The notes below the pieces were generated by a model. The model was not told the origin of the DNA and did not search any database. It saw nothing but the letters and a program-made list of their open reading frames with translations. Of a stretch of 7,269 bases of DNA, positions 1 to 4,862 are shown piece by piece. This stretch comes from Ruminococcaceae bacterium UBA7147 (GTDB taxonomy: Bacteria > Bacillota > Clostridia > Oscillospirales > Acutalibacteraceae), in the NCBI GenBank assembly GCA_002491825.1, contig DKWR01000061.1:23483-30751 (forward strand). The letters are read 5' to 3'. The position numbers and the translations under genes were made by a program. Numbering within the stretch: position 1 is the first letter of the stretch; every line of letters starts with the position of its first letter.

Positions 1-80
1 GACCGTTCCCTACACTGATTAATAACAAAAGCTGATTTTATATTTCATACAATTTGTGTATTTTTAGTTTTAACAATGTA

Positions 81-107
81 GTAGGGGCAGCCCTGTGTGG
101 CTGCCCG
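81..107 (+). repeat. GTAG-headed hairpin module
   Basis: GTAG is followed by a perfect 8-bp inverted repeat, GGGCAGCC (85-92) and GGCTGCCC (99-106), with a 6-base loop. It has the same GTAGG-plus-palindrome design as the modules at 140-163 and 223-248 but a different arm sequence. No T-run follows, so it is not an obvious terminator. Confidence 0.65.
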
Positions 108-121
108 ATAGATAAAAGCAC

Positions 122-278
122 AACGTTTCCTTTACAGACGTAGGGACACGGCACGCCGTGTCCGAAGTGGTTATCCGACTTTCCCGATTAAACCGTATTT
201 ATAGAGAAAAATAAACCTTTCCGTAGGGGACGGCATCCCTGACGTCCCTATGCATAAATTGTGAAACAATTTATGCAT
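122..278 (+). repeat. Dispersed palindromic repeat, copy A
   Basis: This stretch aligns with 4658-4813 in the same orientation. By hand, 122-248 against 4658-4783 gives roughly 85% identity with a one-base gap. Internal pieces in order are: GGACACGGC/GCCGTGTCC palindrome (144-163) headed by GTAG; a non-palindromic spacer; CCGTAGGGGACGG (221-233) with GGGACG/CGTCCC arms (227-232 and 243-248); and a long hairpin at 250-278 with 13-bp arms and loop GAA. The copy ends about 60 bases before the rbfA start and would lie in the leader if transcription begins upstream. There is no open frame, so if it is mobile it would need help in trans, as a MITE-like element does; that is inference. Confidence 0.75.
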
Positions 279-281
279 TAT

Positions 282-298
282 GGCGAACACAGTTCGCC
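282..298 (-). repeat. Short hairpin module
   Basis: Perfect 7-bp arms GGCGAAC (282-288) and GTTCGCC (292-298) surround an ACA loop. Read on the minus strand it is preceded by TGTAGC, so it fits the GTAG-plus-palindrome module pattern in reverse orientation. It lies just upstream of the rbfA ribosome binding site. Confidence 0.6.
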
Positions 299-340
299 GC
301 TACAATAAATCAAAAGCAGGGAATGATAGCAGGTGATAAA

Positions 341-718
341 ATGGCAAGTCACAGAATAGAAAGAACAACCGAAGATATTAAGCGTGAGCTTACGGCGATT
401 TTCCGTGAGCTTAAGGACCCTCGTGTTACACAGGCGTTTTTGTCAATCGTCAGGGTTGAGGTTACAAACGACCTCTCCTACTGCACGGTGCAGATAAGCG
501 CAATCGAGGGACTCGACAGAGCAAAACAAGCCGTAAAGGGACTTAAATCTGCGTCGGGATTTATCCGCAGAGAGCTTGGCCACAGACTAAAGCTCCGCCA
601 CGTTCCCGAGCTGATTTTCAACGCCACAGACAGCATTGAGTACAGCGCTCACATCAGCCGCATTTTAAACGACCTTGATGTTGAGCAGGATGAGGAAGAA
701 AATGATGAATCTGTATGA
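341..718 (+). CDS. rbfA: Ribosome-binding factor A
   Basis: This encodes a 125-residue protein of the RbfA family, a small KH-fold factor that binds the free 30S subunit and assists late maturation of the 16S rRNA 5' end, also in cold adaptation. The family opening is clear (MASHRIER, then an amphipathic helix with RELKDPRV), followed by the beta-strand segment with TNDLSYCTVQIS and the C-terminal RRELGHRLKLRHVPELIF block. Length is normal for the family. I place the start at ATG 341 because AGGTGA lies at 331-336 with good spacing and because homologues begin at MASHR. An in-frame ATG at 323 adds six residues but has only a crowded AGGGA two bases upstream. The acidic C-terminal tail overlaps the next gene by 17 bases, pointing to translational coupling. 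Confidence 0.93.
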   Translation: MASHRIERTTEDIKRELTAIFRELKDPRVTQAFLSIVRVEVTNDLSYCTVQISAIEGLDRAKQAVKGLKSASGFIRRELGHRLKLRHVPELIFNATDSIEYSAHISRILNDLDVEQDEEENDESV

Positions 719-1640
719 GATAGCCCGCTTTCTTGAGGCTCACGACAACTACGAAATCCTTACCCACGCATACCCCGACGGCGACACGCTCGGCAGCGGC
801 TTTGCACTATGTATGGCGCTCCAGCAAATCGGCAAGAATGCAAGGGTAATCACAACCAACGTTCCGTCAAAGTTTTTATATCTTTTAAACGGCGTAAAAC
901 AGCAGATTTTTGAACCTGAAACAATAATCAGCACAGACGTTGCCGCCGACAGCCTTTTAGGCTCGAATATGGGAAAGTATATCGGCAGGGTGGACGTGTG
1001 CATTGACCATCACGGCTCAAACACGTTTACCGCAAAGGCGAAATTTGTCGATAAATTTGCGGCGGCAAACTGCGAAATCATCTATAAGCTTTTGCAGAGA
1101 ATGAACGTGAGAATCACAAAGGAAATCTCAAACTGCCTTTATACGGGAATTTCCACAGACACAGGCTGTTTCAGATACACCAACACTACGGCGGAAACTA
1201 TGCGTGTCGCGGCAAGTCTTATGGACTTCGGCTGTGACACCGCCTACATAAACAAGGCTATGTTTGAAACCAAGTCGAAGGAAAAAATCCAGCTTGAACA
1301 CGCAGTTTACGACACAATAAAGTACTGCGCCGACGGCAGATGCGCCATTATCTATACAACGCTTGAAATGATGAAAAGCCTCGACGTCGGCGACGACGAA
1401 ATGGAGGGGCTTGCTTCAATCCCACGTCAGATTGAGGGCGTTTTAATCGGCATTACAATGCGTGAAAAGGAAGGCGGATTTTTCAAAATTTCCGTTCGCA
1501 CAAACGGCAATATCAACGCTTCCGACTTCTGCTCGCAGTTCGGCGGCGGCGGTCACCCTGCGGCGGCAGGCTGTACGATTGAGGGCGACCTCAAAACGGT
1601 GCGCAACAAGCTTATAAAATCGGCGGAGAAATTCCTATGA
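702..1640 (+). CDS. nrnA: DHH/DHHA1 phosphoesterase, NrnA-like (nanoRNase / pAp phosphatase)
   Basis: A 312-residue DHH-family phosphoesterase. The Mn-binding motifs are all present: HAYPDGD near the N terminus (H22, D26, D28), D79, the signature DHH at 102-104, and D153 in STDTG. The DHHA1 substrate-binding domain at the C terminus carries GGGGHPAAAG (H285). Family members of this size in Firmicutes degrade two- to five-nucleotide RNAs from the 5' end and remove the 3' phosphate of pAp, in the cytoplasm. The start is ATG 702 or the adjacent ATG 705; AGGAAG at 693-698 serves either. An upstream TTG at 675 has no ribosome binding site and lies deep in rbfA. The gene overlaps rbfA by 17 bases and truB by an ATGA junction. 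Placement between rbfA and truB is common in Firmicutes. Substrate assignment is by family only. Confidence 0.88.
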   Translation: MMNLYEIARFLEAHDNYEILTHAYPDGDTLGSGFALCMALQQIGKNARVITTNVPSKFLYLLNGVKQQIFEPETIISTDVAADSLLGSNMGKYIGRVDVCIDHHGSNTFTAKAKFVDKFAAANCEIIYKLLQRMNVRITKEISNCLYTGISTDTGCFRYTNTTAETMRVAASLMDFGCDTAYINKAMFETKSKEKIQLEHAVYDTIKYCADGRCAIIYTTLEMMKSLDVGDDEMEGLASIPRQIEGVLIGITMREKEGGFFKISVRTNGNINASDFCSQFGGGGHPAAAGCTIEGDLKTVRNKLIKSAEKFL

Positions 1641-2536
1641 ACGGCGTATTGTTAATTGACAAGCCGCAGGAGTTTACATCCTTTGACGTAGTTGCGGTTA
1701 TAAGAAGGCTTGCAGGACAGAAGAAAATCGGTCATACCGGAACGCTCGACCCCAACGCAACGGGCGTGCTTGTTGTGCTTTTAGGCAATGCGACAAAGGC
1801 GCAGGATTTGATTTTAAATCACGATAAAACCTATGTTGCGGATTTTAAACTCGGCATCACGACCGACACGCTCGACATATGGGGCAAGGTGACAGATGAA
1901 AAAAAATCCTCAATTACGTTTGAGGACATACAGAATATTATTCCCGAATTTACGGGCGAAATCAGTCAGCTTCCGCCTATGTTTTCGGCTGTACAAAAAA
2001 ACGGTCAAAGGCTCTACGACCTTGCAAGACAGGGGATAGAGGTTGAGCGTGAGAGCAGAAATGTGACAATCTACAGCCTTGAACTGCTTAATTTTGACGA
2101 AGAAACGCAGGGCGGAACATTAAAGGTTGCCTGCTCAAAGGGAACGTATATCCGCACGCTGATTGACGATATTGGCAGAAAACTCGGAGTCGGTGCAGTT
2201 ATGACGGGACTTAAGAGAACGTCAGCCTGCGGCTTTGACATCTCGGACTGTATAACGCTTGACAAAGCAAGAGAGCTTGGTGAAAGCGGATTGCTTGAAG
2301 AAAAGCTTTTAAGCGTTGAGAGCCTTTTTGAAAGTTTAGGCTATGTAAGCGTGTCTGACGCTCAGTCAAAACGTTTTTCAAACGGCGGCGCACTCGACAT
2401 TGACAGAACGTACCTGAAAAAGCTTGACGTAAAAGACGGCGACATTTTCAGAGTAAAGGACAGGGAAAATAACTTCCTCGGCCTCGGCGTTGTTGATTTG
2501 GAAAAACGTTTGTTGAAAATACACAAGTTGTTTTAG
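1637..2536 (+). CDS. truB: tRNA pseudouridine-55 synthase TruB
   Basis: A 299-residue pseudouridine synthase that isomerises U55 in the T-loop of tRNAs. The catalytic motif GHTGTLDP places the nucleophile at D38. The second conserved block LPPMFSAVQKNGQRLYDLAR contains the family tyrosine, and CSKGTYIRTLIDDIG followed by LGVGAVMTGLKRT is the third. The last 70 or so residues form the PUA-like C-terminal region that contacts the tRNA acceptor side. Length is typical. The start overlaps the preceding stop as ATGA, so translation is almost certainly coupled. In many Clostridia ribF and rpsO follow; here the operon ends and no plus-strand terminator with a T-run is visible just downstream. Confidence 0.95.
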   Translation: MNGVLLIDKPQEFTSFDVVAVIRRLAGQKKIGHTGTLDPNATGVLVVLLGNATKAQDLILNHDKTYVADFKLGITTDTLDIWGKVTDEKKSSITFEDIQNIIPEFTGEISQLPPMFSAVQKNGQRLYDLARQGIEVERESRNVTIYSLELLNFDEETQGGTLKVACSKGTYIRTLIDDIGRKLGVGAVMTGLKRTSACGFDISDCITLDKARELGESGLLEEKLLSVESLFESLGYVSVSDAQSKRFSNGGALDIDRTYLKKLDVKDGDIFRVKDRENNFLGLGVVDLEKRLLKIHKLF

Positions 2537-2552
2537 ACGAGTGATTTTATAT

Positions 2553-2583
2553 AAAACAAAAAAGCAAAGCCTGAACTTTGCTT
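2553..2583 (-). terminator. Intrinsic terminator for minus-strand transcription
   Basis: A perfect 8-bp stem, AAGCAAAG (2562-2569) and CTTTGCTT (2576-2583), encloses a 6-base loop. On the minus strand it runs straight into TTTTTTGTTTT (reading from 2563 down to 2553). On the plus strand it is followed by AAATTAG, so it is not a good end for truB. It is best read as the stop for leftward transcripts coming from the small peptide gene or from the fumarase genes. It lies 16 bases past the truB stop. Confidence 0.7.
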
Positions 2584-2594
2584 AAATTAGTATA

Positions 2595-2623
2595 TTGACA
2601 TATGATTTTAAGTGATATATAAT
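2595..2623 (+). promoter_or_regulatory. Consensus sigma-70/sigma-A promoter of a small RNA
   Basis: TTGACA (2595-2600) and TATAAT (2618-2623) are separated by exactly 17 bases. Both hexamers match the consensus perfectly, which is rare. No ribosome binding site or open frame of note follows; instead two strong hairpins and a T-rich terminator come within about 100 bases. A start of transcription at about 2629-2631 is expected. Confidence 0.85.
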
Positions 2624-2628
2624 AAGGT

Positions 2629-2727
2629 TACAGGGCAACCGTTAAAAGCGGTTAGCTTGTAAAATTGAAAAGATTAATAAATAACCGTTCAACTATTGGC
2701 AAGCAGTTGGGCGGTTATTTGTTTTTG
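2629..2727 (+). ncRNA. Putative antisense small RNA (type I antitoxin candidate), about 100 nt
   Basis: The transcript predicted from the promoter at 2595-2623 to the terminator at 2679-2727 has two structural parts. The 5' hairpin spans about 2628-2662: the core AACCG (2637-2641) pairs with CGGTT (2649-2653), and the stem extends outward through GGGC/GCTT and TTAC/GTAA with one bulged A on each side. After an A-rich linker comes the 16-bp terminator hairpin. The last bases are complementary to the final codons of the peptide gene at 2715-2786 on the other strand. If the peptide mRNA runs to the terminator at 2553, the whole small RNA is complementary to its 3' UTR. This is the architecture of TxpA/RatA and BsrG/SR4 type I systems. 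The boundaries are predicted and I could not match it to a named RNA family. Confidence 0.68.
2679..2727 (+). terminator. Terminator of the small RNA, overlapping the peptide gene 3' end
   Basis: Left arm 2679-2694 and right arm 2705-2720 form a continuous 16-bp stem around a 10-base loop, followed by GTTTTTGTCTTT. Two of the internal pairs are U·G wobbles on the plus-strand RNA. On the minus strand the same positions become C/A mismatches and the downstream bases are poorer in T. The plus strand is therefore the stronger terminator. In the minus direction it may still slow or partly stop polymerase. Confidence 0.8.
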
Positions 2728-2786
2728 TCTTTCAGTACGATTATGATTATCGTAACCAAAAGTGTAAAACATATTATGTATTCCAT
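2715..2786 (-). CDS. Putative type I toxin-like hydrophobic peptide, 23 residues
   Basis: A very short gene reading leftward. The peptide begins MEYIICFTLLVTIIIIVL and ends in a charged Lys/Asp/Asn tail of five residues, so it would form one transmembrane helix with a basic C terminus. That matches the small membrane toxins of type I toxin-antitoxin loci and holin-like toxins in Firmicutes. A full AAAGGAG ribosome binding site lies at 2797-2803, 10 bases from the ATG; that spacing is slightly long. A nearer ATG at 2794 gives only a six-residue frame. The tail codons are A-rich because they are the complement of the small RNA T-tract. The stop codon falls within the terminator hairpin. Toxicity and exact family are inferences; the reading frame, ribosome site and hydrophobic pattern are seen directly. 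Confidence 0.68.
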   Translation of the reverse strand: MEYIICFTLLVTIIIIVLKDKNK

Positions 2787-2872
2787 AATTGCATTTCTCC
2801 TTTCCCGTAGATTAAGCCAATGCTTTCATCTAAAACTGCAAGTTAAGCCTTGCAGGTGGGTAGTCGGATAAT

Positions 2873-2899
2873 GCCAACCGCCTTAACTTCCCTGTAACC
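2873..2899 (-). repeat. Inverted copy of the small RNA 5' segment, in the peptide leader
   Basis: Read on the minus strand this contains GGTTACAGGG (2899-2890) followed by GTTAAGGCGGTTGGC (2887-2873). The plus-strand small RNA begins with GGTTACAGGG (2626-2635) followed by GTTAAAAGCGGTTAGC (2641-2656). The two RNAs transcribed toward each other would thus share a similar 5' segment. A further stem just downstream in the leader pairs CTGCAAG with CTTGCAG around a 6-base loop. The repeat bounds the module and suggests it is an old unit; a role in RNA pairing is not shown. Confidence 0.6.
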
Positions 2900-2905
2900 C
2901 CATAA

Positions 2906-2919
2906 AAGCCTTTCGGCTT
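2906..2919 (-). other. Small GAAA-loop hairpin in the peptide leader
   Basis: On the minus strand AAGCC and GGCTT pair around a GAAA tetraloop and are followed by TTATG. The stem is only 5 bp and the T-run is short, so it is at most a weak terminator for fumarase read-through. It may instead be part of a structured leader for the small peptide. Confidence 0.35.
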
Positions 2920-2978
2920 GAATGGCGTAAAAATAACACTGTTATATTGATATATTACTTCGAGTAATCTTAAAAAAT

Positions 2979-3007
2979 ATTGTACTATACACAGAAAAAC
3001 AAATCAA
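2979..3007 (-). promoter_or_regulatory. Candidate promoter of the small peptide mRNA
   Basis: On the minus strand TTGATT (3007-3002) and TACAAT (2984-2979) are separated by 17 bases. Four of six and five of six bases match consensus. Transcription would start near 2972, giving a leader of about 185 nt before the peptide ATG; long structured leaders are usual for type I toxins. A second, weaker -10 (TATAAC) lies closer to the gene. The palindrome ATTACT/AGTAAT (2954-2968) sits just downstream. Confidence 0.5.
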
Positions 3008-3009
3008 CC

Positions 3010-3039
3010 GTTTACAAAAAGAAAACAAATAATGTAAAC
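3010..3039 (-). terminator. Weak inverted repeat after the fumarase genes
   Basis: Three bases past the beta-subunit stop, GTTTACA and TGTAAAC (3033-3039 and 3010-3016) pair around a 16-base loop. The stem is AT-rich, and the bases that follow on the minus strand are only moderately T-rich. It could be an inefficient terminator, which would leave the site at 2553-2583 as the real end. Confidence 0.3.
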
Positions 3040-3041
3040 TA

Positions 3042-3593
3042 TTATTTTTTTCTATATTTTAATGGTTCTGTTTCGTACACGTTGTTTCCCTCACTGTCGA
3101 TTGCGACAATGCAGGGGAAATCCTCTACCGTGTATCTGCGTACAGCTTCCGTTCCCAAATCCTCGTAGCAGAGAAGCTCCTCCGACTTAATGCTCTTTGC
3201 AATCAGCGCTGCTGCTCCGCCTATTGCGGCAAAGTAAACGCACTTGTTTCTGACCATTGCGTCGATAACATCTTTGTTCCTTGCGCCCTTGCCTATCATT
3301 CCCTTTAAGCCGAGGTCAAGCAGTGCAGGAGCGTATTTATCCATTCTGTAGCTTGACGTAGGACCTGCGGGGCCTACTGCGTAGCCGTCCTTTGCGGGTG
3401 CTGGGCCTACATAGTAAATCAGCTCGCCCTTAACGTCAATCGGCAACTCCTTGCCCTGTTCAATCAGCTCAAAAAGCCTTTTGTGTGCGGCATCTCTGCC
3501 TGTCAGAATCGTGCCTGTAAGCAGAACGCTGTCGCCTGCCTTTAAATTTTTAATATCTTCGTCCGTAATCGGAAGTGTAATTTTTTTAGTCAT
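3042..3593 (-). CDS. Class I fumarate hydratase, beta subunit
   Basis: A 183-residue protein matching the C-terminal (beta) half of the oxygen-sensitive [4Fe-4S] fumarases and of L(+)-tartrate dehydratase. Seen in order: TGRDAAHKR (residues 31-39) with the conserved Arg/Asp/His cluster, YYVGPAP, the substrate-loop signature GPTSSYRMD (77-85), GLKGMIGKG and the GGAAAL turn. With the alpha subunit it interconverts fumarate and L-malate in the cytoplasm. The start has GGAGGG at 3598-3603, five bases or so before the ATG, in a 12-base gap after the alpha stop, so the two are one transcription unit. Fumarase is the likelier activity because the pair is alone, without tartrate genes, but sequence alone cannot exclude tartrate dehydratase. 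Confidence 0.9.
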   Translation of the reverse strand: MTKKITLPITDEDIKNLKAGDSVLLTGTILTGRDAAHKRLFELIEQGKELPIDVKGELIYYVGPAPAKDGYAVGPAGPTSSYRMDKYAPALLDLGLKGMIGKGARNKDVIDAMVRNKCVYFAAIGGAAALIAKSIKSEELLCYEDLGTEAVRRYTVEDFPCIVAIDSEGNNVYETEPLKYRKK

Positions 3594-3605
3594 TTTATCC
3601 CTCCG

Positions 3606-4457
3606 TCAGATTGTTGTGCCGGCGTGTCTTGCGGCGTGACAGCAGATATTTACCGCAACAGGCATTCCTGCAATGTGCGTGGGCGAGGTTTCAATATTCA
3701 CGCCGATTGCGGTTGTGTTGCCGCCAAGTCCGGCAGGGCCGAATCCCATTTTGTTGATTTCCGTCAAAAGCTCGTCCTCTAAAGCGGCGTAACGCTCGTC
3801 CTCGTTTTTCGTGTCAATCGGACGGAACGTAGCCTTTTTTGCAAGCTGTGCCGCACGCTCAAACGTGCCGCCGATTCCCACTCCGACAACAATCGGAGGA
3901 CAGGGGTTGGGGCCTGCCTTGAAAACCGTATCGAGAATAAACTGCTTTACGCCCTCAACGCCGTAGGACGGAGTAAGCATTTTGATTGCCGACATATTTT
4001 CACTGCCGAAACCCTTTCCGCCGGCGGTGATTTTAATCGTGTTGCCGCCGACAATCTTCGTGTGGATAATCGCAGGCGTGTTGTCACGTGTGTTCACCCT
4101 GTCAAAAACAGGATCCGATACAACGCTCTTGCGCAGACAGCCTTCCTCGTACGCCTGACGAACGCCCTCGTTTACAGCCTCGTCAAAGCTTCCGTCCTCA
4201 ATAACAACCTTGTCGCCGTACTCGACGAAAAGCACCGCCATTCCTGTATCCTGACAAAGCGGAATTTCCTCCCTTGCGGCGATTTTGTCGTTCTCGATAA
4301 TCTGTGACAGAACGCTCTTTCCGACAGGCGACTGCTCGTTTTTGCAGGCGGTTTCAAGTGCGTTCATAATATCGCTGCCGATAAAGTAGTTGCAGTCCAT
4401 AAAAAGCTTTTTTACGGCGGCTGTAACATCACAGGCTTTTATACGTCTTATTTCCAT
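3606..4457 (-). CDS. Class I fumarate hydratase, alpha subunit ([4Fe-4S])
   Basis: A 283-residue alpha subunit that carries the iron-sulfur cluster and most of the active site. Three cysteines are placed as expected for the cluster: C68 in LCQDTG, C186 in GPNPCPP, and C272 or C273 in NICCHAARH. The spacings (118 and about 86) resemble those in single-chain class I fumarases. GVGIGG and GLGGNTTAIGVNIE are further family blocks. The ATG follows AAAGGAA with a 7-base spacer. In anaerobic Clostridia this enzyme works in the malate-fumarate-succinate branch. No strong promoter is evident upstream; the 14-bp tandem repeat at 4487-4518 offers only TTGTAA and GTTAAT with 17 bases between. Length and composition are normal. 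Confidence 0.92.
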   Translation of the reverse strand: MEIRRIKACDVTAAVKKLFMDCNYFIGSDIMNALETACKNEQSPVGKSVLSQIIENDKIAAREEIPLCQDTGMAVLFVEYGDKVVIEDGSFDEAVNEGVRQAYEEGCLRKSVVSDPVFDRVNTRDNTPAIIHTKIVGGNTIKITAGGKGFGSENMSAIKMLTPSYGVEGVKQFILDTVFKAGPNPCPPIVVGVGIGGTFERAAQLAKKATFRPIDTKNEDERYAALEDELLTEINKMGFGPAGLGGNTTAIGVNIETSPTHIAGMPVAVNICCHAARHAGTTI

Positions 4458-4486
4458 ATATAAATTCCTTTCTTTTGTGCGAAAAT

Positions 4487-4518
4487 AATTAACAATTTAC
4501 AATTAACAATTTACAATT
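4487..4518. repeat. 14-bp tandem repeat upstream of fumarase
   Basis: AATTAACAATTTAC occurs at 4487-4500 and 4501-4514 without a gap, with the first four bases repeated a third time. It lies about 30 bases upstream of the fumarase alpha start. It may be part of the promoter or the edge of an intergenic repeat element. Confidence 0.75.
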
Positions 4519-4618
4519 GAGAGTCGGTCGAGTGCCTCGACACGCAAAACGAGTGGAAAAGTCAGTTTTTTGGAGAAAATTGCAGCCCGAATTTTAAATT
4601 GATATAGAGGTTACGTGT

Positions 4619-4645
4619 CGGGACGTGTAGGAACCCGTCCCCTAC
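4619..4645 (-). repeat. GTAGGGGACGG hairpin module, reverse orientation
   Basis: On the minus strand GTAGGGGACGG is followed after nine bases by CGTCCCG, so GGGACG and CGTCCC form the same arms as in the module at 223-248. CCGTCCCCTACGG (4635-4647) is the exact inverse of CCGTAGGGGACGG at 4756-4768, so together they bracket part of copy B with 13-bp inverted ends. Confidence 0.6.
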
Positions 4646-4657
4646 GGATGTAGAGGA

Positions 4658-4813
4658 AACGTTTCCTTTTCAGTCGTAGGGACACTCACTCCGTGTCCGC
4701 AGTGGCAATCAAACTATACCGATTAAACCATAGTTATAGAGAATAATAAACCTTTCCGTAGGGGACGGCTTCCCAGACGTCCCATTCACAAAAATTGTGT
4801 TGCAATTTTTGTG
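4658..4813 (+). repeat. Dispersed palindromic repeat, copy B
   Basis: This is the second copy of the element at 122-278, in the same orientation. Conserved parts include the AACGTTTCC opening, GTAGGGACAC, CCGATTAAACC, ATAAACCTTTCCGTAGGGGACGGC and GACGTCCC. The GGACAC/GTGTCC arms (4680-4685 and 4693-4698) remain paired although the centre has changed. The last hairpin (arms 4787-4797 and 4803-4813) keeps the inner six pairs of copy A but has five different outer pairs. No coding potential is seen. Confidence 0.75.
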
Positions 4814-4814
4814 C

Positions 4815-4838
4815 GGACACGGCACGCCGTGTTCCTAC
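4815..4838 (-). repeat. Palindrome related to the 144-163 module, reverse orientation
   Basis: ACACGGC and GCCGTGT (4817-4823 and 4826-4832) pair with a 2-base centre. Read on the minus strand it starts GTAGGAACACGGC, giving the GTAGG header and the same core as copy A at 144-163. It abuts the end of copy B. Confidence 0.6.
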
Positions 4839-4862
4839 GAAAACTCCATACTAAAATATTAT

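Larger units (their letters stand above)
1..340. other. Gene-free leader of the rbfA operon, filled with palindromic repeats
   Basis: I find no supportable coding sequence here. The three forward frames close within the first 35 bases and none of the short tails is recognisable, so the upstream gene (infB in many Firmicutes) is not seen. The stretch opens with CCGTTCCCTAC (3-13), which is the inverted form, with one mismatch, of the repeat motif CCGTAGGGGACGG at 221-233. It then holds several hairpin modules that are listed separately. No convincing sigma-70 promoter for rbfA was found; TACAAT at 48-53 lacks a matching -35 box. Confidence 0.6.

Noticed and set aside
323..340. Upstream in-frame ATG for rbfA adding six residues
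   Set aside because: Its ribosome site is only two bases away, while ATG 341 has well-placed AGGTGA and matches the family N terminus.
675..701. TTG start extending the DHH phosphoesterase by nine residues
   Set aside because: No ribosome binding site and no family match for the added residues; AGGAAG sits correctly for ATG 702/705.
749..1003. Minus-strand open frame of 84 codons inside the DHH gene
   Set aside because: It is antisense to well-conserved metal-binding motifs, has no ribosome site, and its composition follows the codon pattern of the real gene.
2665..2871. Plus-strand open frame of 68 codons across the small RNA and peptide region
   Set aside because: It starts with TTG without a ribosome site and would have to read through the small RNA terminator and antisense to the peptide gene.
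2624..2930. Riboswitch or T-box leader
   Set aside because: The structured elements are not followed by a plus-strand gene, and no specifier or anticodon-like T-box signature or known aptamer core was recognised.
2980..3168. Plus-strand open frame of 62 codons at the fumarase 3' end
   Set aside because: It lies antisense to the beta subunit, is Asn/Tyr-rich only because of AT-rich DNA, and has no ribosome site.
4062..4357. Open frames on both strands inside the fumarase alpha gene
   Set aside because: They are out-of-frame shadows of a gene with clear family motifs throughout.
4487..4518. Possible CRISPR repeats (here and at 7246-7269)
   Set aside because: Units are contiguous with no spacers and are far shorter than CRISPR repeats.
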